From positions 1 to 39,400 of the forward strand of contig CALMIR010000210.1 of NCBI GenBank assembly GCA_937864265.1: 39,400 bases of DNA. Reading direction: 5' to 3'. A program made the translations under genes and the position numbers. Shown here piece by piece: positions 26,613-34,849 of the stretch; positions within the stretch are counted from its first letter, which is position 1; each line of letters starts with the position of its first letter. The notes under the pieces were generated by a model, which saw nothing but the letters and a program-made list of their open reading frames with translations, searched no databases and was not told the origin of the DNA. Source of the DNA: an uncultured Saprospirales bacterium (GTDB lineage Bacteria; Bacteroidota; Bacteroidia; Chitinophagales; Saprospiraceae).

Positions 26613-28019
26613 GTGAAACCAATTTATGCCATACAAGCGCTATTCCTGGTAGGGGTTTGCCTGTTGAATTGGGCCGCTTGGCATCATCCTTTTTTTTGGG
26701 ACACCATTCAATTGGGCGCCAAACACGCGCATTGGTATTATGAAAACCAATTTGCCCACCTCTTATTGCCCGATGAAATTGACAGTGGTCATCCGCCTTT
26801 TTTTGGCATGTTATTGGCTGGTGTCTGGCTTATTTTTGGTAAAAGCTTGCTGGTCAGTCATGCGATGATGTTGCCTTTTTTGTTGGGCATTACCCTGCTT
26901 TTGTTCCGGTTAGGCCAATACCTGACTAGCCGGGAGCAGGCCTGGATACTGCCTGTGCTGGTTTGGGCAGATCCCGTTTTTTTGGGTCAAAGTGTATTGG
27001 TTAGTCCCGATATAGTGCTGGTTTTCGGCTTTTTATGCTGCCTGATTGGAATTTTGGAAAAGCGGAATAGCGCTATTTTAGTAGGCGCCTTGATCCTAGC
27101 GGCCATCAGCACGCGGGGTATGATGACGGTTGCTTTGTTGTATGTCCTTGACCTAATCATGCAACCTGATCGGCGCATCCAAACGCTTATTCAGCGGGCA
27201 TGGCCTTATGTGCCATCGGGCTTACTGGCACTGGCTTTTTTGATTTACCATTATCAGGTAAAAGGCTGGATCGGCTATCATGAAGCCTCGCCCTGGGCTT
27301 ATAGTTTTCAAAAAGCTACAGGATCGGAGTTGGTCAAAAATGGGGCTATCTTGGGCTGGCGCATGCTCGATTATGGCCGTATATTCATCTGGTTAGGGCT
27401 GGCATTTATTTTATTTCGCCATCAACTGGCCAGGTTGTGGTCATCAGCCGCTGGCTTTCGCCAAATGACGGTCTTGTTTTTATTGACGATACCCGCCTTG
27501 TGCAGCACCTTTTTGTTGTACAAAGGGCTTCAGGGCTATCGCTATTTACTGCCCGTATTTTTGAGCCTTACTTTCGTATTTGTGGCTGCTTTGGGGCATA
27601 CACATCTACCCAAACTGTGGAAAAACGCCATTCTTGGTATGGCGATCATTGGCCTATTGACCGGTAATCTTTGGATTTATCCCGATAAAATTTCACAAGG
27701 TTGGGATGCCACCCTGGCGCATTGGCCTTACTACCAATTGCGGCAAGATATGCTCCATTACCTGGAAAATGAAGGCATCCCCTTGGCCGAAGTAGGCACT
27801 GCCTTCCCCGAAATAGGCCCCTTGAAATACAAAGACCTCAGCGAGCGGGAAGATGGGCTAAGCGAAAAGGATTTCAACAGTAGTCAATACCTCCTGTATT
27901 CTAATGTAATGAACGATTATACCGACGAAGAGATCGACCAATTGCAAACAGAGGATTGGCAAGAGCTGCGGCGCAAGCAAAAAGGCGGTATTAAAATGAT
28001 TTTGTACAAAAGAAACTGA
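26613..28019 (+). CDS. GT39/ArnT-like membrane glycosyltransferase
   Basis: The 468-aa product has about 10-12 transmembrane helices and the layout of GT-C glycosyltransferases (protein O-mannosyltransferase/ArnT type), which use polyprenyl-phosphate sugars on the outer face of the inner membrane. The first loop has the conserved acidic residue in HHPFFWDTIQLGAKH, and DEIDSGHPPFFGMLLAG matches the 'D..HPPL' motif of this group. The start is GTG at 26613, 3 bp after the pyrG stop; no better ATG lies nearby. The C-terminal 70 residues (near NEGIPLAEVGTAFPEIGPLK) are soluble and probably periplasmic. The acceptor, lipid or protein, is unknown. Confidence 0.82.
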   Translation: MKPIYAIQALFLVGVCLLNWAAWHHPFFWDTIQLGAKHAHWYYENQFAHLLLPDEIDSGHPPFFGMLLAGVWLIFGKSLLVSHAMMLPFLLGITLLLFRLGQYLTSREQAWILPVLVWADPVFLGQSVLVSPDIVLVFGFLCCLIGILEKRNSAILVGALILAAISTRGMMTVALLYVLDLIMQPDRRIQTLIQRAWPYVPSGLLALAFLIYHYQVKGWIGYHEASPWAYSFQKATGSELVKNGAILGWRMLDYGRIFIWLGLAFILFRHQLARLWSSAAGFRQMTVLFLLTIPALCSTFLLYKGLQGYRYLLPVFLSLTFVFVAALGHTHLPKLWKNAILGMAIIGLLTGNLWIYPDKISQGWDATLAHWPYYQLRQDMLHYLENEGIPLAEVGTAFPEIGPLKYKDLSEREDGLSEKDFNSSQYLLYSNVMNDYTDEEIDQLQTEDWQELRRKQKGGIKMILYKRN

Positions 28020-28020
28020 T

Positions 28021-28554
28021 ATGCGTAAACTCAGCCTCAAGGAACTCAACCGGGTAAACATAGCCCAATTCAAGGATCAGCCCAAAACGCCACTGGTGTT
28101 GGTGCTGGATAATATCCGCTCGGCGCTGAATGTAGGCGCGGCCTTTCGCACTGCCGATGCATTCTCATTGGAAAAAATATTCCTCTGCGGCATTACCGCT
28201 ATCCCACCCCATCGCGAGATTCTGAAAACGGCCATAGGTGCCACAGAATCGGTAGCTTGGGAACATGCGGAAGACGTGGTTGAGTTGGTTCAATCGTTGC
28301 GGGAAGATGGTTATACGATTTTGGGGGTAGAACAGGCCGACCAACGCACTTGGCTTCAGGATGTCCGCATAGATAAAACGGAAAAATATGCCCTCCTTTT
28401 TGGCAATGAGGTGGAGGGACTGGATGATCGACTGATGCCCCTATTGGATACTTGTGTGGAGATCCCCCAATTTGGCACAAAACATTCGCTCAACATTTCC
28501 GTTTGTGTGGGTATAGTTACCTGGGAACTTTTCAAGCAATGGCGGCTGGAATGA
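28021..28554 (+). CDS. SpoU/TrmH-family RNA 2'-O-ribose methyltransferase
   Basis: The 177-aa product is a SPOUT-fold enzyme that transfers a methyl group from S-adenosylmethionine to ribose 2'-OH in tRNA or rRNA. The three SpoU motifs are present: motif 1 LVLDNIRSALNVGAAFRTAD (with the catalytic Arg), motif 2 ALLFGNEVEGL, and motif 3 IPQFGTKHSLNIS. It lacks the N-terminal substrate-binding domain of RlmB, so it is the short TrmH-like form. The RNA target cannot be assigned. It starts 1 bp after the glycosyltransferase stop and is the third gene of the pyrG unit. The GC-rich repeat follows 66 bp downstream. Confidence 0.93.
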   Translation: MRKLSLKELNRVNIAQFKDQPKTPLVLVLDNIRSALNVGAAFRTADAFSLEKIFLCGITAIPPHREILKTAIGATESVAWEHAEDVVELVQSLREDGYTILGVEQADQRTWLQDVRIDKTEKYALLFGNEVEGLDDRLMPLLDTCVEIPQFGTKHSLNISVCVGIVTWELFKQWRLE

Positions 28555-28620
28555 AATTAGTGGATAGCGGGTGGCGGTTAGACGGTGTGAGTGTGACTAG
28601 GTTTGGCTCGCTTGCCCTCA

Positions 28621-28773
28621 TTGAAACCAGCCCGTCTTCTCCCGCGTTTTTCGCGGTATCAGCCGGATAAAAAACCACCCGCCTCCCGCTTTCAGCGGAA
28701 TTCGCCCGCCCGGCCCGCCCGACCGGATCAATCCGGGCGGGACGACTCCGGATCGGACGGGGGCAGGGAAACC
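28621..28773 (+). repeat. GC-rich interspersed repeat, copy 1 (about 153 bp)
   Basis: A strongly GC-rich block lies between the SpoU gene and pgeF. Copy 2 at 39210-39400 is its inverted counterpart and is nearly identical over the shared part. Internal features are the hairpin CCGCG-TTTTT-CGCGG (28642-28656), a run of CCCGCC/GGCCC words, and GGATCAATCC. One frame is open throughout (Arg/Pro/Ser-rich; the peptide includes RLLPRFSRYQP and SGRDDSGSDGGRET) and joins pgeF in frame. Copy 1 lacks a 36-bp segment found in copy 2. Base composition differs sharply from the neighbours. Confidence 0.9.
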
Positions 28774-28788
28774 ATAAACCTATCCACC

Positions 28789-29550
28789 ATGCTTCACCCA
28801 TCGCCTATTCGATACATTGACCACTTCAACGCCTTTCCAGCAATCAGAGCGGTAGAAAGCACCCGTCATGGAGGGGTGAGTACAGTGCCTTATGCATCGC
28901 TCAATCTAGGCATTTATACAGACGACGACCCCGAGGATGTAGCCCAAAACCTGGCTATCCTCTGCCAACACCTCGGAATCAATAAGGATCGCCTCGCCTC
29001 ATCCCATCAGGTGCACGACAACAAGGTGTTGCATGTCGAGACTCCAGGTCACTTCGAAGGCTATGATGCACTCATCACCAACCAACCCGATGTATTTCTT
29101 GCAGTAACAATTGCCGATTGTACGCCCATACTTATTTTTGACCCTATTAAAAAATCCATTGCAGCCGTACATGCCGGCTGGCGAGGTACCGTAAAACAAG
29201 TAGTAAGGGCTGCCATAGATGAAATAACCAAGGCATTTGGCACCAATCCAGGTCATTGCTTTGCTTACGTTGGTACTTGCATCGACGGCGATTCTTATGA
29301 AGTGGATCATGAAGTAGCCAGCCATTTTCCCGCAAGTTGTAAAAAGGCTTTGCCGAACAACAAATTTCTAGTGGACCTAAAAGTAGCCAACAAGCTGCAA
29401 CTTCTGAAGGCTGGTATTCCTCAATCGCAAATTGCCATATCACCTTACAGCACTTTCTTGGATAATGAACATTTCTTTTCTCATCGCAAGGAAAAGGGGC
29501 TGACTGGACGAATGATGGCGGTTATTGGTCTCAAGAAACTTGACACATAG
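28789..29550 (+). CDS. pgeF: PgeF/YfiH (LACC-domain) family protein
   Basis: The 253-aa product belongs to the YfiH/LACC family. Members have been reported as purine nucleoside-active enzymes and as factors that prevent mis-incorporation of serine in peptidoglycan precursors. The conserved metal and catalytic residues are in ASSHQVHDNKV (His), ADCTPILIFDP (Cys) and AAVHAGWRGTVK (His), with YEVDHEV downstream. The start ATG at 28789 (MLHPSPIRYIDHFN) is chosen because the open frame further upstream lies inside the GC-rich repeat. Its stop overlaps by one base a possible GTG of the next gene. The HU/SPOR gene follows directly. Confidence 0.93.
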   Translation: MLHPSPIRYIDHFNAFPAIRAVESTRHGGVSTVPYASLNLGIYTDDDPEDVAQNLAILCQHLGINKDRLASSHQVHDNKVLHVETPGHFEGYDALITNQPDVFLAVTIADCTPILIFDPIKKSIAAVHAGWRGTVKQVVRAAIDEITKAFGTNPGHCFAYVGTCIDGDSYEVDHEVASHFPASCKKALPNNKFLVDLKVANKLQLLKAGIPQSQIAISPYSTFLDNEHFFSHRKEKGLTGRMMAVIGLKKLDT

Positions 29551-29591
29551 TGAAATTTATACTAACTTGCGGGGTTAAAAGCAGGATTTTT

Positions 29592-30626
29592 ATGCAAATG
29601 GATATTGGTGCCTATATTGGCGAGTTACTATACGAACGGGAAGTCATCCATGTGCCCGGTTTGGGTGCTTTTGTGTCAAAATACAAACCCGCTGTCATTG
29701 ACCAGATACAAGGACAGATTTTTCCACCTTCTAAGGAAATTAGTTTTGACCCCAATCTGGTGATGGACGACGGCTTGCTGTACAACTTTATACGGCACAA
29801 GCACCAATTGCCTGCTTCCGAAGCGCAAAGCGTCCTGGATGACTATATAGGCCAAATCAGGGCTGCCATTGATCGTCGGGAGATCGTCGTTTTCCCTAGA
29901 GTCGGTCGCTTGTATAAAGACTATGAAAGAAAATTGCAGTTTCTGCCCGACAGCACCAACTTCAATACCGAATCGTTTGGATTGCCAACCATAGAGTTTT
30001 ATCCCGTCAGCCGACAAGACAATGGTAAAGCGGCAGCGGCCAATTCATCTACAACGCCTTCCAAAAAAGCAGAGTCCAAATCGGATCATGCCTTCCGAAC
30101 AGGCTGGAGTAGCCTGGTCAACAAGCTATTGAATAATAGCCTGGTTATTGCGATCACTTTAGCGGTCATAGTGGTGGCTTTCACTATATTTCTGCTCATT
30201 GACAACCAAAAGGCAACGAGCACGGCTGATGTCGTCCCAACAGCGCGGGTAAATGTGCGCCCCACTTTACAAGAAAATAGCGCCAATGAGGCCATTGAAG
30301 ATGAAGATGCCTTACAAGAAAACGCTCAAGGCAGCGACGATGCATCGGGCGGAGATGAAACAGCAAGCCTCGATTCGGAGACTCCTACCTACTCACCCGA
30401 TCAAAAGTATGCCATCATCAGCATAGGTGTATTCGGCAATGAAGACAATGTGCAACGCCTCGTCAAACGCATCTTTGAGGCAGGCTATGAAGCCTACACC
30501 GAACAACAAGGCAAACTCACCAAGGTCGGCATACGCACTGCTTATGAAAATGAAAAAGAGTTGGAACGCATCCTGGAAAATGTACGAGATCGTTTTGAAC
30601 CCGATGCCAAGGTGATAAAAAAATGA
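29592..30626 (+). CDS. HU-CCDC81-like domain plus SPOR domain membrane protein
   Basis: The 344-aa product joins an N-terminal HU-like pair with a C-terminal peptidoglycan-binding domain. Residues 1-135 (MDIGAYIGELLYEREVIHVPGLGAF then VVFPRVGRLYKDYERKL) match the HU-CCDC81 tandem fold of Bacteroidota. A linker follows, then one transmembrane segment near residues 178-203 (SLVIAITLAVIVVAFTIFLL). An acidic linker leads to a SPOR domain near residues 270-344 (KYAIISIGVFGNEDNVQRLV), which binds denuded glycan strands at division sites. So the HU-like part is cytoplasmic and the SPOR part periplasmic. ATG 29592 is preferred; a GTG at 29550 overlaps the pgeF stop. A role in cell division or envelope organisation is likely but unproven. 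Confidence 0.88.
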   Translation: MQMDIGAYIGELLYEREVIHVPGLGAFVSKYKPAVIDQIQGQIFPPSKEISFDPNLVMDDGLLYNFIRHKHQLPASEAQSVLDDYIGQIRAAIDRREIVVFPRVGRLYKDYERKLQFLPDSTNFNTESFGLPTIEFYPVSRQDNGKAAAANSSTTPSKKAESKSDHAFRTGWSSLVNKLLNNSLVIAITLAVIVVAFTIFLLIDNQKATSTADVVPTARVNVRPTLQENSANEAIEDEDALQENAQGSDDASGGDETASLDSETPTYSPDQKYAIISIGVFGNEDNVQRLVKRIFEAGYEAYTEQQGKLTKVGIRTAYENEKELERILENVRDRFEPDAKVIKK

Positions 30627-30688
30627 CCTTGTTTAAAGCCTTTAGTTCCAGGAATAAGCCCTAAGTTTATGCCCCTAAATCAACTATT

Positions 30689-31051
30689 ATGCTAGGCTTA
30701 CGCACCGTTATTTACAAAGTTGGCGATTTAAAAAAAGCCAAGGACTGGTATGCTGCAGCTTTTGATACAGCGCCTTATTTCGATGAAGATTTTTATGTAG
30801 GATTTGACATTGGCGGCTACGAATTGGGATTGCAGCCCGAGGAGGAAAGCCCTGATAACAAAGCAGAAAGCGTATTGGCCTACTGGGGAACCAACAACTT
30901 ACAACTCATTTTTGACCGACTGCTGGCCTTGGGTGCTACCGAACACGAATCACCTACCGATGTCGGGAGCGGCATACAGGTAGCCAGCCTGAAAGACCCC
31001 TGGGATAATATTATCGGGATCATCTACAATCCGCATTTCAAAGTAAAGTAG
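30689..31051 (+). CDS. VOC (glyoxalase/bleomycin-resistance) superfamily protein
   Basis: The 120-aa product is a small vicinal-oxygen-chelate fold with two beta-alpha-beta-beta-beta modules: LRTVIYKVGDLKKAKDWYAA in the first and NLQLIFDRLLALGATEHESP in the second. The C-terminus has the family-typical segment SLKDPWDNIIGIIYNP. Of the usual metal ligands, an acidic residue (Glu in GYELGLQ) is present, but the first His is replaced (TVIYKV), so metal binding is doubtful. Substrate is unknown. The gene stands alone, 62 bp after the HU/SPOR gene, and repeat copy C begins 83 bp beyond its stop. Confidence 0.88.
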   Translation: MLGLRTVIYKVGDLKKAKDWYAAAFDTAPYFDEDFYVGFDIGGYELGLQPEEESPDNKAESVLAYWGTNNLQLIFDRLLALGATEHESPTDVGSGIQVASLKDPWDNIIGIIYNPHFKVK

Positions 31052-31134
31052 GGCGCTGAAAAAGTTAAGTTAAAAACCTCAAATTGATTCTAATCTATCC
31101 GAAAATAACAATTTTCGTACATTTGTCCCATATA

Positions 31135-31244
31135 GTAGCGCAGAAAAATTAAGCTCCCGATTTTGTCCTTACCCTAGCGGGCTAAGCGGTTCATTTTAAG
31201 TTTGTCCCTAAGGTAAGATCAGGAAGTCATTTTTTGCACACTAC
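31135..31244 (-). repeat. Palindromic MITE-like repeat, copy C (110 bp)
   Basis: Read on the minus strand it begins GTAGTGTGCAAAAAATGAC and ends TTTTTCTGCGCTAC, so both ends match the family. It keeps the central block AAAATGAACCG...TTAGCCCGCTAGGG shared with copies A and D. It starts 83 bp after the VOC gene stop and ends 35 bp before the gpsA start. The flanks read TATA before and ATAG after, not a clear target duplication. Confidence 0.9.
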
Positions 31245-31279
31245 ATAGCCTTTTTGGTTAACAACAAAACAATATAGCA

Positions 31280-32320
31280 TTGCTGCAGGGACAGAAGGTT
31301 GGCATCATTGGAGCAGGAAGTTTCGGAACGGCAATTGCCAATTTGCTAGCCTATAATGTGGATGTTCTGCTCTATAGCCGCAAAGCCGATCTGTCCCGTC
31401 AAATCAACGAAACGCGCCAAAACCTGGGAGTCGTGCTTTCTGATCGCGTCACAGCGACCAATGATTTGCAGGAAGTGGCGGAAAGTTGCACCCTGCTCTT
31501 TCCCGTAGTTCCATCGGAGAGTTTCCGCAATATGATGCGTTACCTCAGCCCTTATCTGCGCCCTTATCACATCATCATACACGGCACGAAAGGGTTGGAT
31601 ACGCCCGACCTGGCAAGCGTGATGGCTACCGATAAAATGATCACCCGAAAGGATGTTCATACCATGAGTGAGGTGGTACTACAAGAAAGCGTGGTCAGGC
31701 GGGTGGGCTGCCTATCGGGGCCCAACCTAGCTCAAGAAATATTAGAAGGTTTGCCTACAGCAACGGTAATTGGCAGCAATTACAATGAAGTAATAGAGCT
31801 GGGAAAAGCTGTTTTGAGCAGCCGTGTTTTCCATGTCTTTGGCACAAACGATATATTGGGCGCCGAACTCGCAGGTGCCTTAAAAAATATCATCGCCATT
31901 GGCTCCGGTATTTTAAAAGGCAAATCGTACGGAAAGAACCTTCAGGCCATGCTGATTACCAGAGGTCTGATAGAAATGACCCGCTTTGGGATCGCTATGG
32001 GATCGACGCATTCCGCTTTTTTCGGCACAGCCGGTATTGGCGATTTGATAGCGACTGCCACCAGTAAGAAAAGCCGCAATTTCACTTTTGGCTATCGCTT
32101 GGGGCAGGGTGAATCCATCCAAGCCATTCAAAGTACCATGCCAGAGTTGGCCGAGGGGGTTCGAACGCTAAGCATAGCTTTTCAATTGGCAAAATATTAT
32201 AAATTGCACGTTCCCATTACGAATATGCTCTACAAGGTCGTATTCGAGGGATTTGAATTTGATAGGGCCATGGATTTTCTCATGACCTATCCATATGATG
32301 TCGATGTCGATATTTTCTAA
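31280..32320 (+). CDS. gpsA: NAD(P)H-dependent glycerol-3-phosphate dehydrogenase
   Basis: GpsA reduces dihydroxyacetone phosphate to glycerol 3-phosphate, the backbone for phospholipids. The 346-aa product has the N-terminal Rossmann motif VGIIGAGSFGTAIANLL, the HGTKGLD strand, the SGPNLAQEILEGLPT signature and the catalytic lysine in ELAGALKNIIAIGSGI. A stop codon at 31259 and the motif at residue 7 leave only a short start window, and no ATG lies in it. The best start is TTG at 31280 (MLQGQKVGIIGAGSFG), an unusual start that may keep translation low. The YfhO-like gene follows after 15 bp. Confidence 0.95.
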   Translation: MLQGQKVGIIGAGSFGTAIANLLAYNVDVLLYSRKADLSRQINETRQNLGVVLSDRVTATNDLQEVAESCTLLFPVVPSESFRNMMRYLSPYLRPYHIIIHGTKGLDTPDLASVMATDKMITRKDVHTMSEVVLQESVVRRVGCLSGPNLAQEILEGLPTATVIGSNYNEVIELGKAVLSSRVFHVFGTNDILGAELAGALKNIIAIGSGILKGKSYGKNLQAMLITRGLIEMTRFGIAMGSTHSAFFGTAGIGDLIATATSKKSRNFTFGYRLGQGESIQAIQSTMPELAEGVRTLSIAFQLAKYYKLHVPITNMLYKVVFEGFEFDRAMDFLMTYPYDVDVDIF

Positions 32321-32335
32321 AACCAATTCAGCATA

Positions 32336-34846
32336 ATGAACAGTCTGATTCAGAAAGCCACCCCGCATGCCCTAGCCCTTGTTGTATTTTTAGTGGCTTG
32401 CGCTGCGTATTTTTACCCTCAGCTACAGGGTAAGGTGCCTGATCAAAGCGATATCAACCAATACCGGGGCATGTCGCAAGAGGTGCGAAAATTCAAAGAA
32501 GAAACGGGTAAAACTTCCCTTTGGACCAATGCCATGTTTGGGGGCATGCCCACCTATCAGATCAATACTGTAAGTGAAGGGAACAACCTCAAAATACTCG
32601 ACAGACTGGGTACCCTGGGTATCAAAGCACCCATTGGCCGTTTTTTTGTCGCCATGCTGGGTTTTTATATTCTGCTGGCGCTATTAGGCGTCAATCAGTG
32701 GCTGGCGATTATAGGCGCCCTGGCCTTTGGATTGACCACCAACAACCTGATCCTGTACGAGGCCGGGCACGAAACCAAATTGAAGGCCATCTCCTACTTG
32801 CCCCTGGCTACAGCGGGTATTTTGCTGGCTTTCCGCAAACAATACCTCTTGGGCGGCTTGGTTTTTGCCATAGGATTGGGATTGAACGTCATGGCCAACC
32901 ACGTGCAAATGACCTATTATTTTTTCTTAACCTTGCTGTTTTTTGGTGTAGCCCAACTCATCTACAGCTTGCAGCAAAAGGAATTACTGCACTTCGGTAA
33001 AGCCGCGCTGGTATTGATCGTAGGCGGCCTACTAGCCCTAGGCTCTACTGCCTCCAACCTTTGGATCACCTACGAATACTCCAAAGACACCATGCGCGGA
33101 GAACCCATATTGAAACCAGAGGGTGAACCCCAAAGTAGCAGCGAGACCGATGGCCTGGCCTGGGATTATGCCATGCAGTGGAGCAATGGAACGCTCGACT
33201 TGTTTGCTTCGTTTATCCCCGGCGTAGCAGGCGGCGGCAGTCAGGAAACAGTTGGGGCTAACTCCGCTGTGGTCAAAGATTTGAAAAGAAAGGGTGCCAA
33301 TATTCCCAATGAAATTCCCGCACCGCTTTACTGGGGTGCACTTCCTTTTACCAGTGGCCCCATTTATTTCGGCGCAGTCGTCGTTTTCTTGTTTCTCATG
33401 GGTTTGGTATTGGTAAAAGGCCCCGTCAAATGGTGGCTGGCACTGGGCACACTGCTCACCCTACTGCTCTCTATGGGTAAAAACCTGGAAGGTTTCAATC
33501 GCTTCTTTTTTGACGTAGTGCCTTTGTACAACAAATTCAGAACCCCCAATTCGATATTAAGTGTCACTGCTTTTCTGGTACCTGCACTGGGCTTTCTAGC
33601 CATGAATGAAGTGCTAAAAGAAAAACCGGATAAAGCGGCTATCCAGAAAGCCCTTTTGGTGGGCGGGGGTATAGCAGCACTGATCAGCCTCTTCTTTGCC
33701 CTCATAGGCCCTTCTATGTTCAGCTTTAGCAATCCAGGAGATGCTCGCTATGAAGAAGCGGGGTACAGCATTGAAGCCATTATGGCCGATCGCCAGTCGC
33801 TGATGCGCCGCGATGCTTTCCGCTCTTTTTTATTGGTCGCCTTGAGCGCTGGCTTGATTTGGGCTTATATCAATGAAAAGATCAAATCTTCGGGTATGCT
33901 GTTAGCTGGCATTGGCATATTATGCCTGTTCGATATGTGGACGGTCGGCAAGCGCTACCTGAATGAAGACTTGTTCAAATCCAAATCTCAATACCAAGCC
34001 AATTTTCGCCCGCGGCCAGTAGATGAGCAGATTTTACAGGACACCGACCCCAACTACAGGGTTTACGACGCCACCGTCAACCCCTACCAATCTGCTTCGG
34101 CTTCTTATTTCCACAAATCGGTAGGGGGGTATCACGCGGCCAAATTGCAGCGCTATCAAGATATGATAGACCGCCATTTGAGTAAAAACAATTACAGCGT
34201 GCTCAACATGCTCAACACCCGCTATTTTATTGGCACGGGGCCTGATGGGCAGCCTACGGTTCAACGCAACCGACAAGCGCTGGACAACGCCTGGTTTGTA
34301 GGCAGCATTCAGATGGTCAATTCGGCTAATGAAGAAATTGACGCGCTGACCGATTTCAACCCCGATTCCGTGGCTTTTGTCCATCAGGAGTTTCAGGACT
34401 ATGTCAAAGGATTCAATCCGGTAAAAGGTGGCAGTATCAACCTCACCAGCTATGAACCCAACCACCTAACCTATAAAAGCACTGCTGAAAACGAGCAATT
34501 TGCCGTTTTTTCTGAAATATGGTATGGCCCTGATAAAGGCTGGCAAGCCTACGTGGACGGTCAACCTGTGGAACATATCCGCGCCAATTACATCTTGCGC
34601 GCCATGCGCATCCCGGCGGGAAATCACACCATTGAATTCCGTTTTGAACCCAAGTCCTTCCAAAAAGGCAAGATGGTGTCCCAAGTTTTTTCTTCTATCC
34701 TGTTGCTTGGCTTTTTGGGCTTTTTGGGCTACCGCTCTTACGAATGGTACAGCAGCCCTGCCCCATCTAAGCCAGCAGCGCCCAAGCCAGAGAAAAGTCC
34801 GGCCGCCCCTACTGCAACTGCCCGTAAACCGCGCAAGAAAAAGTAG
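32336..34846 (+). CDS. YfhO-like polytopic membrane protein
   Basis: The 836-aa product has about 12 or more transmembrane helices in its first 570 residues, then a large soluble domain, then a last helix (QVFSSILLLGFLGFLGYRSY) and a basic Pro/Ala-rich tail (APKPEKSPAAPTATARKPRK). The N-terminal loop has DQSDINQYRGMSQEV and NAMFGGMPTYQ, and a loop at QWSNGTLDLFASFIPGVAG, patterns of the YfhO family, a GT-C-like group. In Firmicutes, YfhO proteins are linked to glycosylation of lipoteichoic acid; that substrate is absent in Bacteroidota, so the role here is open. The gene lies between gpsA and a glycosyltransferase gene, 15 bp and 3 bp away, and these three probably form an operon. Confidence 0.87.
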   Translation: MNSLIQKATPHALALVVFLVACAAYFYPQLQGKVPDQSDINQYRGMSQEVRKFKEETGKTSLWTNAMFGGMPTYQINTVSEGNNLKILDRLGTLGIKAPIGRFFVAMLGFYILLALLGVNQWLAIIGALAFGLTTNNLILYEAGHETKLKAISYLPLATAGILLAFRKQYLLGGLVFAIGLGLNVMANHVQMTYYFFLTLLFFGVAQLIYSLQQKELLHFGKAALVLIVGGLLALGSTASNLWITYEYSKDTMRGEPILKPEGEPQSSSETDGLAWDYAMQWSNGTLDLFASFIPGVAGGGSQETVGANSAVVKDLKRKGANIPNEIPAPLYWGALPFTSGPIYFGAVVVFLFLMGLVLVKGPVKWWLALGTLLTLLLSMGKNLEGFNRFFFDVVPLYNKFRTPNSILSVTAFLVPALGFLAMNEVLKEKPDKAAIQKALLVGGGIAALISLFFALIGPSMFSFSNPGDARYEEAGYSIEAIMADRQSLMRRDAFRSFLLVALSAGLIWAYINEKIKSSGMLLAGIGILCLFDMWTVGKRYLNEDLFKSKSQYQANFRPRPVDEQILQDTDPNYRVYDATVNPYQSASASYFHKSVGGYHAAKLQRYQDMIDRHLSKNNYSVLNMLNTRYFIGTGPDGQPTVQRNRQALDNAWFVGSIQMVNSANEEIDALTDFNPDSVAFVHQEFQDYVKGFNPVKGGSINLTSYEPNHLTYKSTAENEQFAVFSEIWYGPDKGWQAYVDGQPVEHIRANYILRAMRIPAGNHTIEFRFEPKSFQKGKMVSQVFSSILLLGFLGFLGYRSYEWYSSPAPSKPAAPKPEKSPAAPTATARKPRKKK

Positions 34847-34849
34847 GCC

